A stretch of 64,000 nucleotides of DNA from CAVYYW01 sp963772845 (GTDB lineage: Bacteria > Bacillota > Bacilli > Bacillales > Sporolactobacillaceae): the NCBI GenBank assembly GCA_963772845.1, contig CAVYYW010000041.1, positions 1 to 64,000 of the forward strand. Direction: 5' to 3'. The notes beneath the pieces are model-generated. The model saw only the letters and a list, made by a program, of their open reading frames with translations, was not told the origin of the DNA and ran no database searches. Below, piece after piece: positions 9,118 through 18,704 of the stretch. The translations under genes were made by a program, and so were the position numbers. Positions within the stretch are counted from its first letter, which is position 1. The number at the start of each line of letters is the position of its first letter.

Positions 9118-9395
9118 TACACCCCACTAACGAGACGCTCTAAGGTGATTTCTGCCTCCTCTTCAGCCAGGAATGCTTCACATGCGATGTTTAAGTTTAT
9201 TTTAGCCATTTCCATATAGCCTTGCCGCATTGATTCTCTTATCTGGCCTTTTCCGCGTTCGCTAAGATACGTTCTAACTGCACGATGAAGCACTTCACTT
9301 CGATTCATATGATCCAACCTCGCCACACCGTCCATTTCTTTTATAAGATGATGTGGCAGTCTTACCACAATTTCTCTTGAGTTAGACTCTGACAT
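9117..9395 (-). CDS. ndoAI: EndoAI/MazE-type antitoxin
   Basis: A ribbon-helix-helix antitoxin of 92 residues. The start was set at the ATG at 9395 (MSESNSREIVV) because GGAGGTG lies just upstream; an in-frame ATG at 9419 has no such site. The N-terminus (EIVVRLPHHLIKEMD...HMNRSEVLHRAVR) is the DNA-binding RHH fold, and the acidic C-terminus wraps the toxin. It is co-translated with ndoA by a one-base overlap and probably represses the pair. Confidence 0.93.
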   Translation of the reverse strand: MSESNSREIVVRLPHHLIKEMDGVARLDHMNRSEVLHRAVRTYLSERGKGQIRESMRQGYMEMAKINLNIACEAFLAEEEAEITLERLVSGV

Positions 9396-9498
9396 AGGTG
9401 CACCTCCATAAGTCAGCACGCTGCACTTTTAGATTCTACATGTAATCATATCATTGGGACTAGGCGCTTGCAAAGTGCGATTTTGGTTTTTGTTGAAA

Positions 9499-10677
9499 TT
9501 ATTTCAAAAAAGGATCCAAAATCCTATTATAGCTGCCAATTTTTTTCCTGTGTCTGAAGTATAGACGAGGAACGCGTGAACTAATCATACAAGGTATTTC
9601 ATAGCTGATTGTGTTCAGGCGGTTTGCCACTTCCTGAACGGTAATCCCCTCGCTTCCTTCTCCTCCGATCAAGGTAACTTTGGTTCCAACAGACATTTTA
9701 TAAGGCAGCCTGCACATAAATTGATCCATGCAAATGCGGCCAACGATCGGTACACGGTGCCCATCTGCCAGTACGTCACTTTTAAAAGCGAGTGCTCTCA
9801 CCCAACCGTCTGCATAGCCGATGGGAACCGTACCGATCCATTCCGTTTCTTTTGTAAAATACGTTGCCCCGTAACTGATCCCCTCATTTGGAGAGACCTG
9901 CTTGCAGTGAACGAGCCGGCTGTGAAAACTGAAAGCCTGTGCCAGCGGAAAGGGAAGGTCATCCTCCATCTCCTCAGCCGGAAGAAGACCATACATTGAA
10001 ATACCAAAACGAACAAGATTATGCATTCTGTCAGGGTGCTTAAGACCAGCCGCACTATTCCCGCAATGGATAAGGGGTGGATTCACCTGCCAGCTTTTAA
10101 GCCAGTTGATCATTTCAGTAAAGCGGGTGTACTGCATCTCAAAATAGTTTTCATTGTCCTCGTCAGCTGTGGCGAAATGCGTATATGCCCCTTCTACAAT
10201 AAATCTAGGATCCCGCTTAAGGGTTTCAATTAATTCCAGTGCTTCATTGTACTCCCTGACACCGATCCTTCCCATACCAGTATCAAATTTCAGGTGAAGA
10301 AAAACAGGATGCTTTCCTTTATAATTTAAAATCGCTTCTTCTACCCATTCTTTTTGAAAAACGGTAACTGAAATGTGATGTTCCGCTGCAAGGTGAAGGT
10401 CATCCGGCCGAATCCGCCCCATCACAAGAATCGGAGCTTCTATGCCTTCAGCCCTTAAAGCGAGCGCTTCATCCATTAGAGCAACAGCGAGCCATGTTGC
10501 GCCTGACTCGAGAGCGGTTCGGGCTGTTTCCAGAGCCCCATGCCCATAGCCATTTGCCTTTACTACAGCCATTATATCCGTGTCAGATGAAAGCAATGCC
10601 TTCATATTTTTAACATTTTCTGCGATTGCGTCAAGATTTATTTCCACCCAGGCATCTCTGTAAAAATCTGCTTCCAT
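9499..10677 (-). CDS. alr: alanine racemase
   Basis: A 392-residue fold-type III PLP enzyme making D-alanine for peptidoglycan. The PLP lysine is K40 in MAVVKANGYGHG; the second catalytic tyrosine lies in EGISYGATYF, and VGRICMDQFMCRLP is the usual C-terminal domain motif. It corresponds to B. subtilis Alr (Dal), including its place between ydcC and mazE. A 100-base gap with weak features separates it from the antitoxin. Confidence 0.96.
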   Translation of the reverse strand: MEADFYRDAWVEINLDAIAENVKNMKALLSSDTDIMAVVKANGYGHGALETARTALESGATWLAVALMDEALALRAEGIEAPILVMGRIRPDDLHLAAEHHISVTVFQKEWVEEAILNYKGKHPVFLHLKFDTGMGRIGVREYNEALELIETLKRDPRFIVEGAYTHFATADEDNENYFEMQYTRFTEMINWLKSWQVNPPLIHCGNSAAGLKHPDRMHNLVRFGISMYGLLPAEEMEDDLPFPLAQAFSFHSRLVHCKQVSPNEGISYGATYFTKETEWIGTVPIGYADGWVRALAFKSDVLADGHRVPIVGRICMDQFMCRLPYKMSVGTKVTLIGGEGSEGITVQEVANRLNTISYEIPCMISSRVPRLYFRHRKKIGSYNRILDPFLK

Positions 10678-10744
10678 CTTGAAAACTCCTCATCTTTTAA
10701 TCTTCCCTAAGAAGCTGTATTTTATATTTTATTTTAACATAGTA

Positions 10745-10779
10745 CAAAAAAGCAGCCCAGGTCTTATGCTGAGCCGCTG
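10745..10779 (-). terminator. terminator after ydcC
   Basis: On the minus strand AGCgGCTCAG pairs imperfectly with CctGgGCTGCT and is followed by TTTTTT, between ydcC and alr. Confidence 0.75.
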
Positions 10780-10792
10780 TGTCCTCTAAATA

Positions 10793-11797
10793 TTATTTAA
10801 TTATTTTACCGTTTACTGATTCGGCAATTTCCTGCATTTCACCTTTTGTCAGTTTGTCTGAAGCAAGGAAAAAGTCCATGCCGTTTTGTGACCATTTCAA
10901 GGTGTGATCCGTGGAAGCTCCCAGTGTGAAGCCTAGGTTAAACGGTTCCCCGGATGCCATAACCGGTGCATCAGTCGTCTGAACGCCGCTTTTTGTTTCT
11001 ATCAGTGTAAATGGATTATCGCCTTCATACTTTAGAACAAAAGCTTTTCCATCAGCGGATTCTTCAGGCTTCATATCTGATAATGCTGTCTTCGGAAGTG
11101 TAACCGTCGGATAATATATTTTGAAGTCTGTTTTTCCATCACCCATCACAGGTGTTTCCAGTTTAGCCATTGTCATGCTCTGCTTTTCATCAAAATCTTT
11201 TTTGGCAAATGACGGGTTCCAGTCAAACGTTTTAAAATTAATATCCACAACGACATTCATATCTTTGTCCATGACCTTAACGCCTTTGGGTTTGAGGCTC
11301 TTTTTGTCCATGCTGATCTGCTGGTAAGACAGATGCTTCGTAGGGTATTGTGTTTTTGTTTTGAAAACATATTGGTTATCTTTCTTTTGCATACTCGCTT
11401 TCTTGTCTTTCATAATATCTTTTACAAGAGACTGGTAGAGATAATATTGGCTTCGGTTATTCGGCCAGTCACTTTGAAACCGGTAACTTTTGTTCAATGC
11501 TGGTGTCATAACGTATACACCAGATTTATTGCGGATAATGACCTGCACGTTCTCCTTTGAAGCATCACTTAAAACCACTTTGTAATAAGAAGGTGCTTTA
11601 TACCAGATTTCAGCCTGATAATTTTGCTTTTTCTTGCCATGTATAAAAGTCATCGACGCCTTAGTTTTATAGCCATCCATTTTATCCATTTTTTTACTCA
11701 GGTCCGAGACAACATCACTCTGTGACTTATTGCCGCACCCTGCTAGAACAAACAGGATGATGAGACTGAATAAAATCAAGCTTATGCGTCTTTTCAT
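10793..11797 (-). CDS. ydcC: LolA-fold outer lipoprotein, YdcC family
   Basis: A 334-residue exported lipoprotein. The N-terminal hydrophobic segment ends in the lipobox LAGC with the lipidated cysteine at residue 21. The rest is a LolA/LppX-like beta fold (KMDGYKTKASMTF and KSGVYVMTPALNKSYRFQS are typical). B. subtilis YdcC is a sporulation-associated lipoprotein related to GerS of clostridia; whether this one acts in spore germination is inference. It lies between nnrD and alr as in B. subtilis. Confidence 0.88.
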   Translation of the reverse strand: MKRRISLILFSLIILFVLAGCGNKSQSDVVSDLSKKMDKMDGYKTKASMTFIHGKKKQNYQAEIWYKAPSYYKVVLSDASKENVQVIIRNKSGVYVMTPALNKSYRFQSDWPNNRSQYYLYQSLVKDIMKDKKASMQKKDNQYVFKTKTQYPTKHLSYQQISMDKKSLKPKGVKVMDKDMNVVVDINFKTFDWNPSFAKKDFDEKQSMTMAKLETPVMGDGKTDFKIYYPTVTLPKTALSDMKPEESADGKAFVLKYEGDNPFTLIETKSGVQTTDAPVMASGEPFNLGFTLGASTDHTLKWSQNGMDFFLASDKLTKGEMQEIAESVNGKIIK

Positions 11798-11848
11798 TCT
11801 TGTTCCAACCCCTTTGTCTCAAATCAGTGACAAAGGAGGGCTTCTATT

Positions 11849-13354
11849 CTAGCAGTTCGTATCACGATAAAGATCATGCAGAGTGGAAGGGATCGCATTA
11901 ATGATATCAGTAGCGAGCACATCGAGCATGGAATGCTGAACTTGTATCAGGTATTCGGCAGTTGTCCCATGAAGATAGATAGCGTTGTTGACCGCATCCT
12001 CCACAGAATGATGCTGAAAGAGAAAAGCAAAGATTATACCGGTTAATACGTCACCGCTTCCGCCTTTTGCAAGCGCAGGATTCCCGCTTGTATGAACCAC
12101 TGTTTCTCCTTCAGGGTTTGAAAAGATGGTTGATTGCCCCTTTAGAACAAGATAGACGTGGTGCTCTCTTGCAAAGGTTTCGGCGATTTGAAAACGATGC
12201 TTTTCCACTTCTTCTATAGAATAGCCTGTCAGCCGGGCCATTTCTCCAGGATGCGGCGTTAGGATAACCGGTGCTTTTCTGTTCTTCAATAAAGGAAGTA
12301 AGCCTTTTAAATGATAAAGACCATCAGCATCCAGAACAAGAGGTAAATCCTCCTGTCTTAATGCTTCAGCAACAAGCTGTTCCGCTGATTTTTCTCTGCC
12401 TAGTCCCGGACCAATGGCCGCACCATCAAAATCATTCCAGGCAATGGCGTGTCTCGGCGTATAGGTTGCTTCAACAATATGATTGGAAAGAACGTCAACC
12501 ATCCGTTCAGGTACAGAAACGGTTAATCGGCCAAGTCCTGAGCGCAGTGCAGCAAGTCCTGACATAGCGGCGGCTCCCGGCATCCATTCTGAACCTGCGA
12601 CAAGCAGGCCGTTTCCATAAGTACCCTTATGGGAATGCGGATCCCGGTGAGGGAGTGCCTTAATGACATCTTCTCTGCTCAACAGCTTCCTGTTCAGAGG
12701 GAGCCTTTTCATCACTTCGCCGGGAATGCCGATGCTAAGAACGCGTGTCTCTCCAAAATAAGATGAGGCAGGGTAGAGAAACTGGCTGATCTTCGGACAA
12801 TGCAGCGTCAACGTTATATCAGCTTTGATCGCCTCATTATCTACAGCCGCCTGATCGGAATTTACACCGCTTGGCATATCAATCGAAATAACTTTTCCCG
12901 ATGCCCGGTTAATGTCCTTAACCGTTTGAATATAAGAGGGTCTAAGCTCTCCGGTCAAACCGGTTCCGAGTAAAGCATCCACAATCAGATCTGCACTTTC
13001 CAGGCTTTCTTTGAATGCCTCCGAGCTGCTGATCTGCTGAATTTCGCCGCCAGCTGCAAGGAATGCCTTCATGTGAATTTCCGCGTCCCCTTTGATCGCC
13101 TCTCTTTCAGTAATAAGCCATACAGAGAATGGATAAGACGTCTCCAATAAATAGCGTGCCGCAGCAAATCCGTCTCCGCCATTGTTCCCTTTGCCGATTA
13201 CAATGACCATCCGGCCCCCTTTTTTCAATTCCGGTAAAAGGCTTTGAAAAACAGCTCGTCCTGCATTTTCCATTAATACGACGCCGGGCAACCCCATTGA
13301 CTCAACCGTGGTTCGGTCAATGGTCTGCATTTCTTCTCGTGATACGATTTGCAT
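11849..13354 (-). CDS. nnrD: bifunctional NAD(P)H-hydrate epimerase / ADP-dependent dehydratase
   Basis: This 501-residue protein fuses the two NAD(P)H repair activities. The N-terminal YjeF_N epimerase (about 1-215) has GKGNNGGDGFAAARYL, and the C-terminal ribokinase-like dehydratase (about 225-495) has LTPHPGEMARL and the nucleotide-loop motif NPALAKGGSGDVLTG. Together they convert hydrated NAD(P)H back to the active form. B. subtilis instead has separate proteins (YxkO, YxkN-type); the fused form with acpS next door is common in other bacilli. Start: ATG after a GGGAGG ribosome site. Confidence 0.94.
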   Translation of the reverse strand: MQIVSREEMQTIDRTTVESMGLPGVVLMENAGRAVFQSLLPELKKGGRMVIVIGKGNNGGDGFAAARYLLETSYPFSVWLITEREAIKGDAEIHMKAFLAAGGEIQQISSSEAFKESLESADLIVDALLGTGLTGELRPSYIQTVKDINRASGKVISIDMPSGVNSDQAAVDNEAIKADITLTLHCPKISQFLYPASSYFGETRVLSIGIPGEVMKRLPLNRKLLSREDVIKALPHRDPHSHKGTYGNGLLVAGSEWMPGAAAMSGLAALRSGLGRLTVSVPERMVDVLSNHIVEATYTPRHAIAWNDFDGAAIGPGLGREKSAEQLVAEALRQEDLPLVLDADGLYHLKGLLPLLKNRKAPVILTPHPGEMARLTGYSIEEVEKHRFQIAETFAREHHVYLVLKGQSTIFSNPEGETVVHTSGNPALAKGGSGDVLTGIIFAFLFQHHSVEDAVNNAIYLHGTTAEYLIQVQHSMLDVLATDIINAIPSTLHDLYRDTNC

Positions 13355-13414
13355 AATAGTCCCTCCCAGCTATTGTTGAATATATGAGACAACTTGATTG
13401 AATATGCTGACTAG

Positions 13415-13774
13415 CTATTTTGAGCTTTCTATAATGACAACGGCTGATGCTGCTGAATCTGTATGCGTAATCGCCGTATGCGTTAATTGTTCAGGCCGCC
13501 TTTTATCTGTTAAGATTGGCTTTCCGGATGCAAGATTCATCACTTCAATGTCCTGAAAAGAGAGTTCAGAGCCAATTCCTGTTCCGAGTGCCTTGGCATA
13601 TGCTTCCTTGGCCGCAAAACGTCCTGCCAGAAACTCAAGCTTCCGTCTATCAGACAGCCCCTGGAATTTGTCCTGCTCTGCTTTAGTCAGGACCCGGTGA
13701 ATGAATTTCTCACGAGTCATTTGTTCCTTAATTCTCACAAGTTCAATGAGATCTATTCCAAGTCCGAGTATCAT
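13415..13774 (-). CDS. acpS: holo-[acyl-carrier-protein] synthase
   Basis: A 119-residue AcpS that transfers 4'-phosphopantetheine from CoA to acyl carrier protein. The magnesium-binding motifs are ILGLGIDLIEL at the N-terminus and FAAKEAYAKALGTG near residue 55. Length equals the family norm. It is divergent from the rhomboid gene and leads the acpS-nnrD-ydcC-alr block. Confidence 0.95.
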   Translation of the reverse strand: MILGLGIDLIELVRIKEQMTREKFIHRVLTKAEQDKFQGLSDRRKLEFLAGRFAAKEAYAKALGTGIGSELSFQDIEVMNLASGKPILTDKRRPEQLTHTAITHTDSAASAVVIIESSK

Positions 13775-13862
13775 CGCTTCACCTTTTTTATTTAAGTCTT
13801 GTTAGAAAGACTTTATTTTTTGATCTATAATATAAGTATTGTCAATTAGAGGAGGCCTATCT

Positions 13863-14478
13863 TTGTTCATTAGGACTGAAAATTTCAAGACCTTTCTAAA
13901 ATTATATCCTGTGGTCACAATTATCTTAGCAATAAACCTGCTTGTCTACCTTGTGTATTTTGTCGACGGTTTTTTGCATACAGGGATCGGCTACCTTCTC
14001 CTGCAATATGGGGTTGGATTTAACGCCGGGATTGAGTACGGCCAGTGGTGGCGGCTGCTTTCAGCGATATTTTTACATATCACGTTTTCCACATGTTCTA
14101 TTTAACTGTTTCGCCATCTTTCTTTTTGCCCCAGCTCTGGAAGCCATGCTTGGGAAGACACGATTTATCCTGCTGTATCTCGGTACCGGCATAATCGGCA
14201 ACCTTGCCACTTACTTCTTACAGCCGATGGCCTTTTCTTACCTTGGAGCAAGTGGTGCAATTTACGGACTGTTCGGTCTTTACCTATTTATGACGGCATT
14301 AAGAAAAGAACTGATTGACCGTCAAAACCGTACCGTCATTTTGGTCATTCTCGTTATGGGATTAATCTCTACATTTATATACCCTAATACCGATATTCTC
14401 GGTCACCTGTTCGGCCTGATCGCCGGCTTTGCTCTTGGACCCCTTTTTCTGATTGGAATCAAAAAGCCAATAATTTAA
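13863..14478 (+). pseudogene. rhomboid family intramembrane serine protease, frameshifted (YdcA type)
   Basis: Two frames together give a six-helix rhomboid protease of about 205 residues. The TTG start at 13863 follows GGAGG with a 7-base gap. The first frame runs through QWWRLLSAIFLHITFS; the second continues HVLFNCFAIFLFAPALE and contains the catalytic serine (GASGAIYGLFG) and the catalytic histidine (LGHLFGLIAGF). The shift is at 14089-14091; removing one C restores the usual 'HITFSHVLFN' junction. All catalytic residues are intact, so the break is recent or an error. Confidence 0.85.
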
Positions 14479-14560
14479 TCTAATATTAAGCTACCTTAAC
14501 TGTCTTTCTTTTAAACCTGCTGACTAACTGTGCGCAGATTTTAATGACATAAGGTTTCAC

Positions 14561-14589
14561 AAAACTCGCTAAATCAGCGGGTTTTTTTA
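14561..14589 (+). terminator. terminator after the rhomboid gene
   Basis: The stem AACtCGCT/AGCGgGTT is followed by TTTTTTT, about 90 bases after the rhomboid stop. Confidence 0.65.
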
Positions 14590-14639
14590 TTTTACAAAAA
14601 TGAATCCATTTCATAATTAAACAAAAAACCTTTGGCTCC

Positions 14640-14915
14640 ATGCTCACATTTTGACCGATGGGAGTGAAAGCACGAGACTCCTCGCACGAAGAAAATGCGG
14701 TTGCCATCCATTGAAAGCGGAAATACCCTCGCTTTCAATTCTGGGCTTGCGCATTTTCGAGGAGTCGCGGGTATTTCTAGCTTTCAACTTAGGGCTTGCG
14801 CATTTTCAAGGAATCTCGCACCTTTCGCTTCAATCAACGTGGGGAAATGTCCTTCATTAAGGCTTGGCCATTCTTCCGCGGTAAGTAAGCGGATTCTGCA
14901 TTTTCAAAGCGTGGA
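14640..14915. repeat. dispersed mosaic intergenic repeat, copy 1
   Basis: Contains modules seen again elsewhere in the window: 'GAGACTCCTCG', 'CGAAGAAAATGC', 'GCATTTTCGAGGAGTC' (forming inverted repeats with the first), 'GAAAGCGGAAATACC' and 'TTTCGCTTCAATCAACGT'. It ends near a 'CTTTTTCAGT' motif at about 14910. No coding potential or transposase is seen. It fills the gap between the rhomboid and permease genes. Confidence 0.65.
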
Positions 14916-15220
14916 CTTTTTCAGTAGCGTCAGCATCGGACAAAACGAGGACATTCCTCTCCCGTTTAATTATCTTAAAAAATTCTATACATCGTTCGAC
15001 CTTTTATGTGAATTTTCATTTATGAAATTAGCTCATTTAAATAGCGTGGTTATTGAAAAATATTTATGAGAGTTATCCAGATGATATTGTTGTAAACAAG
15101 TTAATCAAGCACCAAAATACATCACGCTAAACCGCGTTACAGCAGTAAAAACAGCCAGTTTTTGCTGTCATGGTAATTAAATGCAAAACTTAACCATTAT
15201 TTAGAAAATTTAAAATGTTA

Positions 15221-15249
15221 TTGATTTATCTAAAATTTGTGCCTATAAT
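15221..15249 (+). promoter_or_regulatory. sigma-A promoter of the permease gene
   Basis: TTGATT (15221-15226), a 17-base spacer and a perfect TATAAT (15244-15249) lie 46 bases before the permease ATG. Confidence 0.75.
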
Positions 15250-15294
15250 TTTTATGTAAAGATAAAAAAATTGTCACAATTGAGGGGGTATACA

Positions 15295-16890
15295 ATGTCA
15301 CAGGGAAAATTTAAACGAAAGTTAAGTCTTCTGGATCTGACATTGCTTGGTGTTGGTTCAATAATTGGTTCCGGATGGCTGTATGCCGCAATGGCAGGAG
15401 CCGCATACGCAGGACCGCTCGCATGGATCTCATGGGTTTTAGGTGCAGTAGCTATTATATTTATAGGTCTTGTTTATGCCGAATTAGGATCTGCTTTACC
15501 GCGTGCAGGCGGATTTGTCCGCTACCCTGATTATTCACATGGTTCCATTGTTGGATTCATGATCGGCTTTGCATCACTTCTAGCTTACTCCAGCGTTGTT
15601 GCTGTTGAGGTTGAAGCTGTAAGGGGTTACGCGCAGACTTGGTGGACGTCGCTCGGAACATCCAGCGGAACACCGACAGCACTTGGTTTTATTCTTCAAA
15701 TCGCCCTGCTGGTCGTTTTCTTCTTACTCAACTACTGGAGTGTTAATATCTTCGGTAAAGTTAACACTGTCATTACTATTTTTAAGTTTATTGTTCCAAC
15801 GATCATTATTGTCGTGCTTCTGTCCTTCTTTCACCCAGGAAACTTCAGTGTTATGACTGCAGACCCTGGCGGACTTCACGGGACATTTAAAGCGGTTGCA
15901 AGTGCAGGTATTGTCTTTGCATTCTTAGGATTCCGCCAGGCAATTGACTTTGCGGGTGAAGCAAAAAATCCTCAACGCGATGTACCGCTGGCTATTATTC
16001 TATCTGTTGTGATCGGATTAATTGTTTATTTATTGCTTCAGATTTCATTTATTGGCGCGATCCCGCCAGAACAATTAGCTAAAGGCGGCTGGGCTGCACT
16101 TAAGTTCAATTCACCTTTTGCTGATATCGCTCTTTTACTTGGGATGTCATGGCTTACTAACCTTGTTCTTTTCGATGCTGTTATTTCACCGGCAGGAACA
16201 GGAAACATTTTCTTATCTGGAACAGCCCGTGTACTCTTTGCTTGGGCTAAGAACGGTTACTTCTTTAAAGTTTTCCAAAAGGTCGATCCAAAAACGGGTC
16301 TTCCTCGTGCCGCATTATGGCTGACACTTATTCTAGCCATCCTTTGGACACTGCCTTCTCAATTCCAGGTTTGGGGCGGATTAATTTCAGCGGTAACCTC
16401 CGCATTCGTTCTGACTTATATGGCTGGACCTATTTCCGTAGGTGCTTTCAGAAAAACAGCTCCTGATCTTAAGAGACCTTTTAAACTAAAAGGTATGTCT
16501 ATTGTTTCTCCATTAGCCTTCATCTCTGCTTCTCTTGTTGCTTACTGGAGCGGTTGGAGTGTTAACATTCTGCTTGTCGGTCTAACTGTTGTCTCTCTTA
16601 TTCTTTACTTTGGAATATTCGTTAATACCGACCGTCGATTCAAAGATAATATGAGAGAAGATTTTAGATCTGCAATTTGGATTTTCATTTATTATATTGT
16701 TCTGATCTTCTTCTCCTACTTTGGAACGTATGGCGGCAAAGGCATCATCAAAGGACCGTGGGATACGATTCTTCTCGCAATATGTGCGCTTGTTGTTTAC
16801 TATATCGGAGTTAATACCGGGCTTAAGAAGCCGCGTATTACGGATGATGAAGAATACGAAGCAGCAGATATCAAAACGCATAGCTATTAA
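15295..16890 (+). CDS. APC-family amino acid permease, YveA (aspartate:H+ symporter)-like
   Basis: A 531-residue membrane protein with about 12-14 hydrophobic segments. The N-terminal APC signature LSLLDLTLLGVGSIIGSGWLY and the motif VYAELGSALPRAGGFVRYP closely resemble B. subtilis YveA, an L-aspartate permease. The ATG at 15295 was chosen because GAGGGGG lies 8 bases upstream; an upstream in-frame ATG at 15271 lacks a site. A strong promoter precedes it and a two-way terminator follows. A close paralogue is at 47866-49443. Substrate specificity cannot be read from sequence; aspartate is the best guess. Confidence 0.88.
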   Translation: MSQGKFKRKLSLLDLTLLGVGSIIGSGWLYAAMAGAAYAGPLAWISWVLGAVAIIFIGLVYAELGSALPRAGGFVRYPDYSHGSIVGFMIGFASLLAYSSVVAVEVEAVRGYAQTWWTSLGTSSGTPTALGFILQIALLVVFFLLNYWSVNIFGKVNTVITIFKFIVPTIIIVVLLSFFHPGNFSVMTADPGGLHGTFKAVASAGIVFAFLGFRQAIDFAGEAKNPQRDVPLAIILSVVIGLIVYLLLQISFIGAIPPEQLAKGGWAALKFNSPFADIALLLGMSWLTNLVLFDAVISPAGTGNIFLSGTARVLFAWAKNGYFFKVFQKVDPKTGLPRAALWLTLILAILWTLPSQFQVWGGLISAVTSAFVLTYMAGPISVGAFRKTAPDLKRPFKLKGMSIVSPLAFISASLVAYWSGWSVNILLVGLTVVSLILYFGIFVNTDRRFKDNMREDFRSAIWIFIYYIVLIFFSYFGTYGGKGIIKGPWDTILLAICALVVYYIGVNTGLKKPRITDDEEYEAADIKTHSY

Positions 16891-16897
16891 GATAAGC

Positions 16898-16931
16898 AAA
16901 AAACGGCTAACCTCAGGTTAGCCGTTTTTTT
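16898..16931. terminator. bidirectional terminator between permease and bpsB
   Basis: A 14-bp perfect stem AAAAACGGCTAAC/GTTAGCCGTTTTT with a 5-base loop serves both converging genes. The bpsB stop codon lies inside the hairpin loop. Confidence 0.9.
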
Positions 16932-17452
16932 ATTCTTCCCTTGACCGTATAAACAGATTGAAGCGCTGCTTCCTCAGCCGGGATTCTGACAAACATCATG
17001 GCAGAGTTTAGGAGCGTAAATAAAACCGCCGTAAATATGGCATGAAAGATCAGCGGAAAAACAACAATTTCGACAGCAACAATCAAGTAATTCGGGTGTT
17101 TCAGCCATTTATATGGGCCTTTTTTGACAAGGTCTGCACCAGGAAGAATAATTATTTTTGTATTCCAATGGTTTCCAAGAGAAGCAATCGTCCATATTCT
17201 TAATCCTTGAGTTATCAGAAAAAGTACAAGAGGCAATACTGAAAAAGCAATCAGTTCGCTGCCTTTCACGAGCACTTCTATAAACAAAGAGAGAAAAAAG
17301 CCTATATGAAGGGCCACAAGCCATTTATAATGCTCCGTACCCGCTTCAAACCCTCCAGCTTCTTTCATTATTCTTTCATGTTTCTTGGCAAGAATCAGTT
17401 CAAACAGACGCTGGGCCACTACTAAACTGAACAGACTGAAGAAAAAATTCAT
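16913..17452 (-). CDS. bpsB: BpsB-like alkylpyrone O-methyltransferase (ICMT family, YpbQ)
   Basis: A membrane methyltransferase of 179 residues with four hydrophobic segments and the isoprenylcysteine methyltransferase core PYKWLKHPNYLIVAVEI. In B. subtilis YpbQ (BpsB) methylates the alkylpyrones made by BpsA. The ATG at 17452 was chosen because its A is the last base of the bpsA stop (TGATG), with GGGAGG upstream; this shows coupling to bpsA. The final codons run into the terminator hairpin. Confidence 0.9.
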   Translation of the reverse strand: MNFFFSLFSLVVAQRLFELILAKKHERIMKEAGGFEAGTEHYKWLVALHIGFFLSLFIEVLVKGSELIAFSVLPLVLFLITQGLRIWTIASLGNHWNTKIIILPGADLVKKGPYKWLKHPNYLIVAVEIVVFPLIFHAIFTAVLFTLLNSAMMFVRIPAEEAALQSVYTVKGRIKKRLT

Positions 17453-18540
17453 CACTGGGCTGCCTCCCAAGCGACATCCAGGCATTCTGCGCAAAAACCC
17501 GGCCCCATCGACATCATAAGTCCATCTGAGCGTTCCTGCCCATTTTGAGCCATAACCTTTTCCAGTACAAACAGAACGGTCGGCGATGACATATTCCCAT
17601 AGCTGCTTAATGTGGACCGTGATGCTGAAAGCTGTTCAGATCCAAGCTGAAAGGCATCTTCCAAGGCATCAAGCACTTTCTTGCCTCCTGGATGTGCAAT
17701 AAAATGCTGTGGCAGCGGTACTCCGTCACCTCTCCAGTCATCTACCGCCTTTTTAAGCCATGTTTTCACAAGAATCGGGATGCTTTTTGAGAACACAACA
17801 TGCAGTCCGTCATCCTTCACTTCCCACCCCATCACTTCTTCTGAATCTGGGAGGATTAAACTGGCACTTCCACCAAGGGTTAATTTTGCTGGTTTTTGAT
17901 GTGCTTTCCCCAAAGGCGACTGATCACCGATTACACAGACACAAGCTGCCCCGTCTGCGAATAAAGAGGTGCCAACCAGCTGGCTCTTTGAATGGTTACT
18001 GCTTTGAAAAGCGAGACTGCAGCATTCTAGGCAAATGAGCAATACGGCATCTTCTGGATAGGCTTTGCAGTATTCACTCGCTCTTGCAAGTCCAGCTGTC
18101 CCCCCTGCACAACCCAAACCCCAAAGCGGCATGCGCTTAACATTTTTTCGGAAACCGAGTTTATTTATAAGTCTCACATCGATGCTTGGTGTTGCGAGAC
18201 CTGTCGTCGAGACAAAAAAAATAGCATCAATTTCTTCAATTCCAATTCTGCGATTCAAAAAAACGTCTGAAGAGAGGCATTTTCCAATGACAGCTGACCC
18301 TAACATAACGGCTGTCTCAATATACCTTTTATTTCTTTCCTGGAATGAAGGCTTGTTTTCAAACCACTCCAAAGGAGCACTTAAATACCTGCGCTCAATC
18401 TGCCCATGGTCAAATACCTTCAGCAGCCGATCAAGATTCGGCACATGCTCCTTAAAAAAGCTCTGGACAAAGGCTTGTGTCTCTTGCTGTGTATACACGT
18501 ATTCAGGGGTTGCGGTAGCAATAGAAAGTACGGAAGGCAT
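17452..18540 (-). CDS. bpsA: BpsA type III polyketide synthase (alkylpyrone synthase)
   Basis: A 362-residue chalcone-synthase-like thiolase. The catalytic triad is visible: C144 in LWGLGCAGGTAG, H283 in FIAHPGG and N316 in SSYGNMSSP. B. subtilis BpsA (BcsA) condenses long-chain acyl-CoA with malonyl-CoA to triketide pyrones; the next gene encodes the matching methyltransferase. The pair forms a two-gene operon with its own upstream region. The start is an ATG after GGATGA. Products are probably membrane-associated alkylpyrone methyl ethers, by analogy. Confidence 0.93.
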   Translation of the reverse strand: MPSVLSIATATPEYVYTQQETQAFVQSFFKEHVPNLDRLLKVFDHGQIERRYLSAPLEWFENKPSFQERNKRYIETAVMLGSAVIGKCLSSDVFLNRRIGIEEIDAIFFVSTTGLATPSIDVRLINKLGFRKNVKRMPLWGLGCAGGTAGLARASEYCKAYPEDAVLLICLECCSLAFQSSNHSKSQLVGTSLFADGAACVCVIGDQSPLGKAHQKPAKLTLGGSASLILPDSEEVMGWEVKDDGLHVVFSKSIPILVKTWLKKAVDDWRGDGVPLPQHFIAHPGGKKVLDALEDAFQLGSEQLSASRSTLSSYGNMSSPTVLFVLEKVMAQNGQERSDGLMMSMGPGFCAECLDVAWEAAQ

Positions 18541-18670
18541 GATTCATCATCCTTTAAATGAGTTATGCCTATTGTGTGCTTACCTGCCATTTATATACAA
18601 AAAATCATTGTGGCGCAGGACCCACTTTTTCCAAAATAAAAGCTAACGAACTGATAAGCTTGATTAATGA

Positions 18671-18704
18671 AAAACCACTAATCCTCAAAAGGATTAGTGG
18701 TTTA
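18671..18704. terminator. terminator between the beta-propeller-like gene and bpsA
   Basis: The 14-bp stem AAACCACTAATCCT/AGGATTAGTGGTTT has a 4-base loop. The stop codon of the upstream gene lies in the stem, so transcription of that gene ends before bpsA. Confidence 0.85.

Noticed and set aside
8761..9395. mazEF as a horizontally acquired toxin-antitoxin module
   Set aside because: Its place between alr and rsbR is the ancestral Bacillus location.
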